From the NCBI RefSeq assembly GCF_963576675.1, contig NC_088913.1:21712001-21776000 (forward strand): DNA of 64,000 bases, given 5' to 3'. Made by a program: the position numbers and the translations under genes. Positions within the stretch are counted from its first letter, which is position 1. The number at the start of each line of letters is the position of its first letter. The stretch is from Euphorbia lathyris. Lineage: Eukaryota; Streptophyta; Magnoliopsida; Malpighiales; Euphorbiaceae. Positions 26,985 through 39,049 of this stretch are shown here, in pieces. Below the pieces are notes generated by a model. It was given only the letters and a program-made list of their open reading frames with translations, was not told the DNA's origin and made no database searches.

Positions 26985-28330
26985 GCGATTAATTTATATG
27001 TGTGAGACTTATTTATTGAGACTTTGACAGATTTTGACAAACAGTGTTTACATGAACTTTAACGATCAAATGAATTTGGTCATTTACCGTTAAATATAAA
27101 CTTATTAAATCTCAGTTTTAGGATGTTTTGAATTTCACCTTATGATTTTAATAAGCATAGTTTTGATTAAGTTGTATGATATAGACCAAAATTGGTCATT
27201 AAGTTCTATGATATATGGCTATATAAGTTTTCTTTTTCTTTCCAACCTAACTAAAATGGTGTCAATTTAATTGGGCAAGACCAAAACAAATATTAAGCCC
27301 AACCAAACCCATGTAATCTGAGTTAAAAGTTGATTGTCATTATTTAGTTTCAAAATTGTTTGATGTTGAAAATATTGATAATAAAATTTTAGTTGTACTT
27401 GACTATGTTAAGTATGAAATTTGAATCTTACGCCATTAAAGTCTACATAAAAAAAACATATGTTAAAAAGTTTATGAAAATAAGTTTTTGACATAATTTA
27501 TTAGAATATCTGCTGAGTTATATTCATTAATAATATAAAGGATTGAAAACAAACATCTTAAAAATTGGATGGACATATATATAACAATCAACCATTTAGA
27601 TGGGACGTATCAGTGTAATTATTGACATATAACACTCTTTAATTATACAAAGGGAAAATAATTTCGGATACGATAACACGAATTATAAAAACAACCCGAC
27701 TAACCTGGCTAACACGATTACGATTACTATATACAACACTAAAATAATTATAACCATTACCAGTTTTTTTCTTTCACTTGTATGTCACGATTTTGCACTC
27801 GTCACTCCTACTCCATTCCATATGCATCCAACACCATACAACTTAACTTGCATTTAATCTTTTGTTCTCTTCCTTATTTTCTCTCTCTTTCTTTTATGGC
27901 AAATGATATATACAACCCGTAGGGTTGTATATAAGCATTAATTCTCCATATATTTTCAATAAATTGTATTGAAAATATAATTAGTTTACTAGTTTTTAGG
28001 AGTATTTAATAATTTAATTTTTAAGTATTAATAAATTTTATTATAAAATTATCTTGAAAAACTAAATTAACACTAAATATAGTAATTTGTAGGGTTTTAT
28101 TTACAGCCCTTAGGTCTGTAAATATCAGGACCTTCTTTTATACGTAAATTAAGGTCCTAGAAATCATTAAACAATGACTTTTCTCATTTGGAAAATTGAA
28201 TAATTACATATAAAAATGACTGTTCTTTACAAAAGAATGAATTCCTACATTTGGGGACCAAAAATAATGAATGAATAGACCTATATACTAATCGAAAATT
28301 GAAAAAAATTGCTAGATCTGTTTTAAACTT
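26985..28330. other. Spacer without recognised gene
   Basis: AT-rich, with no long frame on either strand. Two short palindromic words (CAACCCGTAGGGTTG near 27916, and a CAGCCCTTAGGTCTG-like one near 28104) are present, but they do not define an element. Confidence 0.5.
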
Positions 28331-30250
28331 CTAATAACAAGTTCTCTGAAATCTTGGTATGGATATGGGGAAGAGAATGTGTGCAACTCCTTCTGCCTTC
28401 ATTATTGGGAATATGATTCTCGATGCGCCCTGGGAAAACAACAATTACAAATACATATGATTATCAATTTATGACACAACACAATTTAAAGATACAACCT
28501 GTTTGACACGATTATCATTCTTGTTGTATTTTCCTTTATCATATATAATCATGTGGAGTATATAAAATATAAATAACATAACACGATTTTGATGAATTTT
28601 GAAGTTATTGGTGTGATGTAGAAAATTGAAGTTATAAAGAAAAATTGAAGTTATTGGTGTGATGAAAGTAAGATGCATACCCAGATCAATTTTGCTGCAG
28701 TCAAAAAGCTTTTAGGTGAAGGAAATGGAAGTATCAAACGCCCAACTCCATAAATTGCTACAGCAAAGAAATGCATCACTAGATTCAAAGGGCAAGGATT
28801 TAGTCCTGAGAGCAGAGAAATAGGTCCATTTGAAAATGCACCACCAAGTCTCAAATAATCGAAACATGCTTCACGCATTTCGTTTCTTGCTGAATCAGAC
28901 GATGCAGAGAAGACCTTGTAAACAGCACCTGCTAATGTATTTATGGTAGATGCCATTGGCTGCACAAATACAACAAATTAAAGAACTCTGAGTTATTCAC
29001 ACTTACAGGTAGTGCCAAAACATAAGTATATATAAAGTTAAGTCACCTTTCGAAGAGAGCAAAAGGACTGAAGGTATGTGCAAAGGGTAGACGTATCATT
29101 CAGGCTGCGTAAGGGCCTAAGAAGGTCTCTCAATGGATGTCTCATGTTGAATGCATCGCCTAATAGCAATGCGCCTGGAGTCGGATGAGGAGATGCTGGC
29201 ATACTTCTATTTGGCATTGTTCTTATGTTTCCTTTCTCAATCGCGGCTATGAAAGCATTGTATAGCTCAGCGGGAAGCTGAAAGCAATGTAAAACCATAT
29301 GTCAAATGGACTTCTTTCATTTTAGTTATAGATAAGAAATCAAGCAAATTCAGAACATATACCTTCTGTGCCACCTTGCTTTTCAGATATTGAGCGAAAT
29401 CACCATTACAAATGGAAGGTACTTTTTGGCCAGGTATATCAACTAATAGGATAACACAAGATGGGTGATGGATCTGCCAATTACAAGTCCATGATTTGCA
29501 TATGGAAGTTCACACTTCTCTAGCACCAATGCCACGAAACAAGATGGAATATCAACCTGTAGAGTTTGTCACAAGTCCTAGTTTTCGTTAATCTCAATTG
29601 TAAAGAAAGAATGTAAGTAATGTAACCATATAATCTTCAGTAATTGCATACTTAATTATCTTAGGATTGCAGAGAGAGCGACGCAAGTTCGAGAAACAAC
29701 CATCACATACTACTGTGAGGGGAGCATAAGCCATCTTCTCCTGACCATCTCTAGTTCTGTAATTCACTCCTTTAACAGTTCCTTTTTTCTCAACTAGTGA
29801 TGTCACAGTTCCTTGTTCCAGTCTTACACTACAAAGAAGATGAATACTTATGTTACTTTTCGAAAATTCGAGCTAAAACCAAACAGAATATGGTTTAGCA
29901 AATGCGGAAAATTACTTAGGTGCCAAGGGCGCATCCTTTGAATGAATCAGCCATTGTGAAAACTTCTTCCAGTAACATTGGACTGATAACCATCTAAAGG
30001 ATAAGATAACTTGGTACTTGTCCCATCCTTGAATATTGCATATCCGAAAATTTGTTGAGCATCAATCTCTTCCACACAATCTGCATCGAAGTGAATGGAT
30101 AGAGTCAAGCTAGGCACTTGAAATTTTACTCACTTGTACAATGCACTATATAAAGAATCAATTAATAAACATTGAATATACCTTCAAGACCGAGCTCAAC
30201 GAGTTTAAGGTAGCCACCAGGCTGTAGGAGTTCACCAACAATTCTATCCG
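28331..30250 (-). pseudogene. SQE: Squalene epoxidase pseudogene, 5'-truncated
   Basis: Parts of exons 2 to 8 are present in order on the minus strand: exon 8 at about 28331-28431 (stop at 28331), exon 7 at 28681-28959, exon 6 at about 29046-29279, exon 5 at about 29363-29556, exon 4 at about 29661-29828, exon 3 at about 29920-30079, and the end of exon 2 at about 30182-30250. Lesions: exon 1 and most of exon 2 are absent; exon 6 lacks in frame the conserved TGGGMTVALSDIVL block after NMRHPL; exon 5 has lost about 23 bp, shifting the frame; exon 3 has lost about 16 bp. It is more diverged from SQE-a and SQE-b than they are from each other. It abuts the stop codon of the next gene. Confidence 0.93.
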
Positions 30251-30251
30251 G

Positions 30252-33200
30252 TCAAGGAGAAGTGACTTGCTTTCTGATTCTGGTAGACCGCCTAACCGGA
30301 GTAAGAAACTCTTCCTCTGCATTTCCCTACATAACCACAAACAATTAATCATTAAACTTAGTTTCTGTACATGGTTTAAAGTATAGCAGAACAATAGAAA
30401 AAAAATGCATACATACATGTTTGATTTGGACTTTTTGGTATGTTGTGAAACTTCCATAAGAAGATGATCCCATTGAACAATCTGATGAAGCCATGGATTC
30501 TCTCCTTGTATTGCTTCTAGACTTTCTCCCTTGGCTCTGAGCTTCACTCGAACCCCTCTGTTCTTCCTTGCTATAAGATGAGCTGTAGCGGGAACTGCTC
30601 ATTTCTGATGGGCAACACGACTCTTCAAGCTTATGAACATCCATCTGCTGAAATGTGTTTCGTGTACTCATTGACACTTGATCAGCTTTCTTAGCCCTTG
30701 GCACTTGATCTACTGCAAATGCTGCATTTGGTGGTGCCATGGATGTTCGATTCTTCATAAAAATGAAAGCAATAACAGCAAGTAGAGTTGAAACAGTCAA
30801 GGAGATAGTCCCCAACACTGCCTGTCCTAAAAATAGGTTCTTAATCCTATCTACTGCCATGTCCACTGATCCCGATCTCTGTGTCTCCATTGTTGGAGCA
30901 TCTGAATCTGAGCTTTCTGTTTCAAAATCAGGCACTGTGGACTCAGTTTCAACTGGACTAAAAACAAATTCAGCTAAAGGATGGGCGACGTCTGGCTCAG
31001 CATTGAGGATTGCAACCCACTCCTCTGCAACATCTGCGTTACTTGGCAGCCCAAATAACTCTGCAATTTCAACTCTAGCTTGGGTCACTTCTGCTGCTAA
31101 AATACTATGAGCATTCGCCTCATCAGTCGTCGTCGTCGTGGTCATACTTGCTTCATCTGATTCAGGAACAATAATAATCCCTGACGCTTCAACAACGCTG
31201 TAAGGTACCACTATTGCTTCTTGGTACCCAGATCCTTGACCCTTGTCATCTGAAACTTCCTCACTGCTTTCATCAGCTGCAGTATTATATCCTCCTTCTG
31301 CATCTTCTTCAATAAGCTCATCAAATTCAACTCTCTCTTCATCTTCAATTTCTGGACCACCTTCATCTTTCTCATGGGCTTCAATTGGTGTAGCATCTTC
31401 TTCTTTTTCTTTATGCATGAATTCTGCTACAAAAGTACTGTGATCCCCCATCAGGTAGTTATCAATGGAGCATTCCTCAAGCAAGATGGTCGTGTTAGCA
31501 AACTGCAAGCGACCAGGTTTGTGCCATTCTGTGAAACTGCTTACCAGATTATCAAGATAAGATAATGATTCATATAACCATTGCCTGAACTTCTGAGCTA
31601 GGCCTTCTAAGTTCTCTCTGGTACACTGTGAAACCTCAGGTGGTACATACAGATTAGGGAAGTTTAGATTATTAAGCACAGAAGGGTCCATAATTGGTGA
31701 GTTACTAACTGAGGCCCATAATCCGGCTAGAGCCAGAACAAATAACAAAGCGGTGAACTTTGGTCTCATTAGGAGATGTCGCTTAGACACCTTTCTTCCT
31801 TCAATAGCCCCCTCAAATGTGGCGACCAAATTTGGTTCAGATATGTCCTCCTCCTCCTCTTCTTCTGGCACCACATCACCCCAAGCAGCAACTTCAGAGT
31901 CTTTCTGTGAATCCAAATAACTTTCATCACTTTCTTGTTCACTAAATTCGTCATCAGACACAAAACTCTCCTCAAGCTCATTTCCATATCTTTGCTTGAG
32001 ATACAGCTCAAGTCGGGGGTTAGGCTTGTAACGACGAAACTGAGGCCTTGGAGCCAAGTAATTCGTCTTTGGATCATAAGGAAGCATTAAAGGATCAGCA
32101 TCAAGTGGTGCCAAAGCAGGACTTGACAAAGAGCTACTGAAAGCCATCGGACTAACCCTGAAACTTGGATCGAGATTTACAGAATCATCTACCGCAGCTG
32201 CAGTTTCTGAAAATGAATCCCAACCATCTCCCACAGAGTCAAGATCTTCAGCAAGTGGTGCCAAAGAAGGACTTGGCAAAGGGCTATTAGAAGCCATCGG
32301 ACTAATCCTGAAACTTGGGTCGAGATTTACAAAATCATCAACCGCAGGTGCAGTCTCCGAAAACAAATCACAACCATCTGCAACAACAGAGTCAAGATCT
32401 TCATAACTGGTCATGATATCCTCTTCCTTATCCTCCAGATAAGTGACTGTTGGATTAAATGATACCTCCTTCTTCTTGTTCAAACCTTTTTCCGGCTTGA
32501 AGTCTGAATCTTCATTTAAAGCTTCATTTCTATTAACAGATGTGCGAACTGACTCACTTCTCTCCGTCAGCATTTTCTTCCTTGGAGCTGCATTGGTTTT
32601 CGAGGCTGCAGAAATTGTTGGAGACATGAAGTGCTTTGTGCCCTTCAAAGAGGAAGGGGGTGGTGATTTAACATTGACATCTTTACTGTTTTCCTTGTTC
32701 TCACTGTCAATAGAGTTCCTCAGCGGATAATCTGCTAGTCAAGAGAAGAATAACGAGTAAGAAAGTATGGAAAACAATAAACTCTTGTATTATCGCTTGA
32801 ACATTAACGTGATTGCACACCAGTATATATACACAATACACAGAAAAGTTCTAGTTGCTATGCACAATATAAATCCTAATGATATTAACTACTGCAAGTG
32901 GCGATAGGATTAGTAAATAAAATTGAGAGGGGGTGTGTGTTTGATATATGTGTAGAGTGTGCAGCAAATTGAGAGAGGGCAAAGAGTGATTCAGTTGCAA
33001 AATATACCTAAAAGTTTCAGCTAAAAATAAATTTTGTTCAATTAAGTCTTCCATATTCAACACAAGATCCATTTTGTACATCACCAGAAAATTTTGTCCA
33101 CATAAAAGCTACTACCAAAATAACAGAGCAGGGAAAAACATAGCCAGAAAAAATGGAAACGGAAACAAAACTCGTAACATAGCAGCAAAATTTCCTCTCC

Positions 33201-33613
33201 CGCTACCCATGAACAACACATGAACATCTGATGATTCCGCAGACTATCTGAAATCATGATCTATCCGAAACAGATAAAGAAACGAAATCTAAATTCAATT
33301 CATGATATTTTTGTGACTTTCTCCAAGTTTGTCATCGATCAAACAATTAAACAATCGATAATTTAAAAGAAAAAAAGAAAAGCGAAGGAAGGAAGAAAGA
33401 AAGAAAGAAGAAAAAACCTGAAGGACTATTAGCAGGAGTGTTAGGGTTAAACCCAGATCTTGGGTTTGGAACAATCGAAGGCTGTTTCTTAGCAAAAGGA
33501 TTGCCGGTGAAACTTCTCCTCATCGGGTTACTGATCTCTGAATACCTTGGAGTAGTTGGCTTGCTCGGTGACCGCGATGAAGAAGAAATGCTCTTGCTTT
33601 GAGGCGCAGCCAT
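30252..33613 (-). CDS. Two-membrane-segment plant protein of unknown function, copy 2 (complete)
   Basis: Three exons: 33418-33613, 30417-32731 and 30252-30326. They join in phase to 862 codons including the stop (861 aa). The N-terminal 65 residues are Ser/Pro-rich and basic; a KENSKD region and Lys-rich blocks follow. Residues about 178-275 hold a tandem ~50-residue repeat, each copy with DLDSV, FSETA.AVDD.VNLDPSFR and SPMA. Membrane segments are predicted at about 391-409 and 702-724, separated by a strongly acidic, Glu-rich region. The C-terminus is basic (TPVRRSTRIRKQVTSP). The start at 33613 is chosen because MAAPQ is shared with copy 1; here the frame stays open 35 codons further up (to 33718), but not in copy 1. 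I recognise it as a plant-specific uncharacterised membrane protein, with no assigned function. Confidence 0.88.
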
Positions 33614-34314
33614 GATAGCGAGAGTTTCTTTCTTTGAAATGGAAAGACAATCAAATAGATTTTGAATGGGGAGAGAGTTTGATAGATAGGAGTGAGGAGT
33701 GGAAATAGCATTCGCCAACGGCTAGATTTTAATGCCGTAGGTTCTGACCGTTGAATATTTTTAAAGACTAATTTGGGGAAAGAGTATAGCCTTTATATTT
33801 ATTTATTTATTTTTAATTTATGGTAAGATTTGTCTTTCTTATTTTGAAAAAAAATGAAAAGATAAAAAGTCAGACTAAATTCTAATGTTTTTGGAAAGTG
33901 CTGATTTAACATTAATATGTAGAATTGTATAAATTTAATTTTAATATTTTCAAAATATGATTAATTTTGATTTTTATGTTTTTAAAATTTTGAAAATGTT
34001 AGTTTGATTTTTACTTAATTATCGGATAGACCTATCAAATAAATTTATCGATAAATTGAACCAGTATCGTATACAAAAAAAGATTTGTTAATTATTTATA
34101 ATTATATTAGTAATATATTAAACATTTTAGATACTTAATAAAAAAAATGTGATTAATTTATATGTAGCACATTTTAAACATATATATATATTATGTGTAG
34201 TGTGGACTCATCCAAACATGCCAGTAAAATAGATTGAATTTGAAATTTATTTTAAAAACCCAACTCAACCTGGCATATATATAACTAGATTAAAAAAAAT
34301 TAGCGTTTTGTCAA
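33614..34314. other. Membrane gene 2 upstream region
   Basis: The first ~200 bp are conserved upstream of copy 1 (2532-2740). The rest is AT-rich and matches 4600-5195. No gene is recognisable. Confidence 0.5.
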
Positions 34315-35588
34315 TGTTAGAGTATAAATCAATGTAATTGTTAGAGTAATGTAATTAATGAATAACATGCCTAAAGCTGCTGAAGTCTGTTGGAGCATGC
34401 TTAGGCTGCTAGTAGGGTCAGTATGTCTCCTTGATTGTAGGAGTAATATCAGGAGCTACTACTTGTATATATATCTGTGTATTGTTCCCAAGTAAAATAT
34501 ATCAATGTAGCATCTTACTCTACATGGCATCCTATGGATTTCTCGGTATTTTCATGGTCTGTTACATGGTATCAGAGCCTAATGTCTAAGGTTTCTGAAT
34601 TCTTTTTTCTGAGTAGTATTTCCAGAGTTGTGTTTCTGCAAGGATTCAATATTTTCTGGGTAGTATTTCCCAGGGTTCCATTTCTGTCAAGAGCTTGGGT
34701 CTCTTGAATACTCACTATTGGGACATCATTCTATCTCACCACCCCTCTGGTTCATCCTCTCCGCTTCCGATCGTCGTTTCCTCACATTCCGGCCACCCTC
34801 TATCGTCGTCGATGTAAGAAAAGTCCTCCTTACATGGGATCAGAGCCTTGTTTCAGCTTCTCTCTTGGGTTTCTGGATTAAGATTCCAGAATTTGTTTTC
34901 TTCCTTGTGAGCAGAATTTGTGGGTTTATGTTGTTTCTTTCAGCATTTCTGTCTGCCTTGTGAGCATAGTCTAATTTCACCTCAACGGATTGTCGTTGTT
35001 CCTCTTCTGCTGCCGTCGCCTCTCTGTTTCCGACCTGTCTGTTCGGTTAGTTTGCCGGTGAATCTCCTTTTATGCAATTACGTTGCTGGCAGCCTCTTAC
35101 GGGTTGCTTCGACTGAGTTTTGCTTGTCTGTTTCCTACGAAGTTTGATGTTCCTCTGGCGTCTCTCCTATTCGATCTGTTCTTCTAGGTTGTATCTCCCG
35201 AATTATGTTTTTATATTCCAAAGTATCTTGAGTTTCTTGGTTTGAGTTGTATCGTCTTAAGATTATATTATAAGTATCTATAGCAAGCTGAGCATGATTA
35301 AAATCCATGCTTCAGCTTGAGGGGGAGTGTTAGAGTATAAGTCAATGTAATTGTTAGACTATAAGTCAATGTAATTAATGAATAACATGCCTAAAGCTGC
35401 CGAAGGCTGTTGGGGCATGCTTAGGCTGCTAGTAGTGTCAGTATGTCTCCTTGACTGTAGGAGTAATATCAGGAGCTACTACTTGTATATATATATCTGT
35501 GTATTGTTCCCAAGTAAAATATATCAATGTAGCATCTTACTCTACATGGTATCCCATGGATTTCTCGGTATTTTCATGGTCTGTTACA
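34315..35588 (+). mobile_element. Non-autonomous LTR retroelement (TRIM, copia-like), copy-2 only
   Basis: The 5' LTR is 34315-34566 (252 bp) and the 3' LTR 35328-35588 (261 bp), both starting TGTTAGAGTATAA and ending CTGTTACA. The primer-binding site TGGTATCAGAGCC (initiator Met-tRNA) starts directly at 34567, and a polypurine tract, TTGAGGGGGAG, precedes the 3' LTR. The 761-bp interior encodes no gag or pol; short open frames there are not conserved genes. Flanking pentamers are gtcaa (34310-34314) and gtaaa (35589-35593), a target repeat with one mismatch. The other duplicate is uninterrupted at this point (about 5197). LTRs differ mainly by a short internal repeat near the start. Confidence 0.95.
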
Positions 35589-35593
35589 GTAAA

Positions 35594-36051
35594 AAATAAA
35601 AAACTAGTTTAATATGTTAAAAAAACTTTACACACACCTCGCCTCGTATCGCACAATGTACATACATTAAATGTTATGAGTATGGTTTTGCAAAATGGAC
35701 CGGTCGATTGGACTAGTTCAATCGCCAAACTTTTGGTCCAGTCATACTACTTTGGGATCAATATTAATGATCCCATTTGAACTGATGAACTGGAATTAAA
35801 TCGATAAATTGGTTCATCCGGGTTTTTATTAGAAAAAATTATTTTATTTTAACAAAATTTAATTTTTAAAAAATGCCTATTTAGTACCAAGGTTTTAAAC
35901 TTATTACAAACCCACCTCTTTACCTTTTGATAACGGGATATCAATTATTTTCTGATAATGAGCATTAAGTCACCTGAGAATGAAGAAAACAGCCAGACAA
36001 GGGGCAGCGACCGGCGAACCCTCTCTGATGCCTAAGTTAGTATGAGAAATA
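35594..36051. other. Spacer matching 5197-5645
   Basis: AT-rich sequence between the TRIM and the shared MULE-type MITE, with no gene seen. It is a clean continuation of the sequence left of the TRIM. Confidence 0.5.
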
Positions 36052-36985
36052 TGGTTAATTACAAATTTAGACCTATTTGAAAGCTCATTTACATATTAGG
36101 ATTAGTTACGTCACTTCTTACCAATGTAGACCCTTTCACTTGATTTGGACCAAAATACCCTCACTTTCTTCATAACTATAACATCACCATCTCCACCCTA
36201 GTCGCATTCGGTGTTAACTTGGCTGAGACCTCCTTTATCCTTCTCCATACTTCGGTCACCGGGAAATGCAGGGATCTAAAAGAAAATAAAACGTTAACGT
36301 TAGATCTGGGCCGTAAATACGGGGATCTAAGCAAAAGAGGAAAATCAGAGAGAAGATCCGAGAAAGAAGAAGAATAGCACGATCACCAAGGGGTCTTCGC
36401 CATTCACAAATCCTCCACCATTGAGGCAACTGTCACCATCGATCGAAGAAGCCCGACACCGGAGAAAGGAAGCGCCACTGTCGGTGAGGAGTCGGCAGCC
36501 ATGGGAGAAAACGAAAGTTGTTATAGAAGGTGAGGCTTTGGTTTGTCTTCGAGATAGGAAGAGATTATGGCAGCCATGAATAGGTAAGGAACTTTAGGTC
36601 TTCTCAAAGGTTGAAGAAGATTCGGGAAGATGGTAGCTGTGTAAAGATTTTTTTATGTGTTTTCAATGATTTAATTACTGAGTATCTCAAGTTACCGTTT
36701 CTCTTCTCGTTTCTTTTTGTTCTTTTCTGTTGCCTTCTGATCATGTTGCATATATAATTCGCGTTGTCGCGTTGTCATATAATGCGACATAATATATAAA
36801 CTATTCTTTGTCACATTGTCGCATTTTCATAACGCGGCAGATAACATAAGCTAAATTATGTCGCGTTAAAGGTGAGTGTATTTTTGTCCAAATAAGGTTA
36901 AAGTGTCTGGATTGGTAAGAAGTTGGAGAAATAGGCTTAATATGTGAATGGACTTTCAAATTGGCCCAGATTTATAATTTTTTTC
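36052..36985. mobile_element. MULE-type MITE, paralog of 5646-6581
   Basis: The target repeat atgagaaata is perfect at 36042-36051 and 36986-36995. Interior and ends match the copy-1 element with scattered substitutions. Confidence 0.85.
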
Positions 36986-38277
36986 ATGAGAAATACGTTA
37001 ACTTAATAGCTATTTAGTGAAAGTAGTTAGTATAAAATTGTGTACCTGATTCCTAATTTCTGTGTTATTTATAGACATTTATTTACATTAGTGTTTGTGC
37101 CATTGTACACGTGTCATTTTGTCATTGGTTTGGAATCTATATTTTCGCAATGAAATGACTTGATCGTGCTTTTTGGAATCCGAAGCTCATTCCCTACATT
37201 AATTCCAGAAAGACCATTCCTAGCTGGATGGACTGACCAGATATATGAAATATTAAGTCTGGACTTATTTGCTTAAGCTCATTACATTATTTCGTACCAT
37301 ATCACCTTGAAACTATCGATGTGAGATATCCACAAACTCGGGTAATTAGTATCGGTGGTCACTAAAGTTTGGAGAATATCTTCAAGAGGTTATAAAAATT
37401 CAATTTGTCTTAATAAAATTATTTAAGTTTGTTTTGTCCTAATAAAATCGCTTTGAATGTTTTTTAGTCTTTTTTTTATAGAAAGTGCTAACATGACATC
37501 TAAACGTCACGTCAGCGATACCTGACATATTAAAAAAATGTAATTACATATTTTAATTGATATTCAATATAATACGGTTGGTTAATTTATGGTTAAAATT
37601 TTAATTGACAATCCGTGTTTGCTTGAGTTAATTTTATTGAAACAAATTAAATTTTTTTTTGTAATCTTTTAAACCCATTATCCAAACTTTTATGGCTACC
37701 GGTGTTAATTACCCCGACAAACTCTATGCGAAAGATATTCAATTTCCACCCGCTCTTAAGCACACCTATTAGCATTGCTTGGATTGAGCTTTCTCACTCT
37801 CCTATGCTTCTGTCTTAGCCCACAACACACGCGTAGCACTCAAGCTAGGATTTTTTTATAGTAACAAACTCCTTTATTTTACATACACATAGATTATTTA
37901 TATTATATCCACAAACTCATACACTAGCAATTTTTTTTGTTTCTTATTCTGCATTAATTATATATCTATTGTTTCTAAAAAAATCATATTTTTGTGATTT
38001 AATAATAGACTCAGAGATTAATACTTTTAAATTTAAAATATTTGATTTTTTTTGTTCAAATAACACGAAATAAAATATATATTTTATTTTATCTTTTGAA
38101 TTTTTTTCACATCTAATCATATGTTTGTGATCTATTACTAACTAGTAATAAAATGACGAGTATATAAAGTGTAGACGACAAGATTAATGATCGAAAAGAT
38201 AATTTGATGAATTATTTATCAAATCGATTAAACTTATCAACGTTAGGGGTAAAATTGCTCTTGGTTGCCAACGCTAG
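36986..38277. other. AT-rich spacer, paralog of 6582-7894
   Basis: No gene seen. The last ~130 bp are the left part of the old MITE that was split by the hAT MITE at 38278. Confidence 0.5.
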
Positions 38278-38851
38278 TAGACCTGTTCATGGGTCGGGCT
38301 TGGACTTGGTCTAACCGGACTTGTCACATAATTACTTTGTCCAAGCTCGCACTATATTTACATCGGGCTCGGGCTAAGCTGGGCCAAGCTAAAAGAACTA
38401 ATTCTCAAGCCCAACCCGGCCCGGCCCAACTAATATCATTGTAATTTTTAAAAATTAAAATTAAACTAAAAAAAATATACTATAAATAATAAAATACCAT
38501 AAACTAAATTTTAGTGGATTATTTTAATAAAAATCAATTAACGCAATCCAAAATAAAAAAAAAAACTTTTTTGATATATGTACATGTTCGCCAATTTTAA
38601 AAAAATATATGGTTTGGAAATCTTTATGTTGAAGAATTTTAAAAATTTTATTTTTGGAATATAAAGTTTATTAAATTACAATTTCGGACTGGGCTGGGCC
38701 TGGGTTTTGAGACAAATCTCAATTCCCAACCTACTCTATATGCAGGCCTAAACGGGCTTGGGTCGGGCCAGACATATTACGAAACATATACATCGAAGTA
38801 CAGTTTTTGAAGGGCGGGCTTGGATGGGCCAGTGGGCTTTTGAACGGTATA
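38278..38851. mobile_element. hAT-type MITE, paralog of 7895-8513
   Basis: A perfect 8-bp target repeat, aacgctag, lies at 38270-38277 and 38852-38859. It begins TAGACCTGTTCATGGG and ends GGGCTTTTGAACGGTATA. The interior is shorter than in copy 1 by small deletions. Confidence 0.85.
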
Positions 38852-39049
38852 AACGCTAGGGGATAAAATTTCACCATTTTAGACGTTAAGAATAAATTTA
38901 CACCATGTTAAGAATATTTTTTACATCTTATCCCTTTACGATAATATTAATATAGTTTTGGTGCATTAATTAATTAATTTTTTTTGGAAAAGAAATTAAT
39001 TAAATTTTAATTTGTTGCATTTATTACTCATCATCATATTTTAAATTAG

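Noticed and set aside
33614..33718. Upstream in-frame Met (MANAIST...) as the start of membrane gene 2
   Set aside because: Copy 1 does not keep this frame open, and the MAAPQ start is shared by both copies.
34477..35147. Several plus-strand frames of 70-80 codons in the TRIM interior
   Set aside because: They lack gag/pol motifs, overlap each other and sit between the primer site and the purine tract of a non-coding element.
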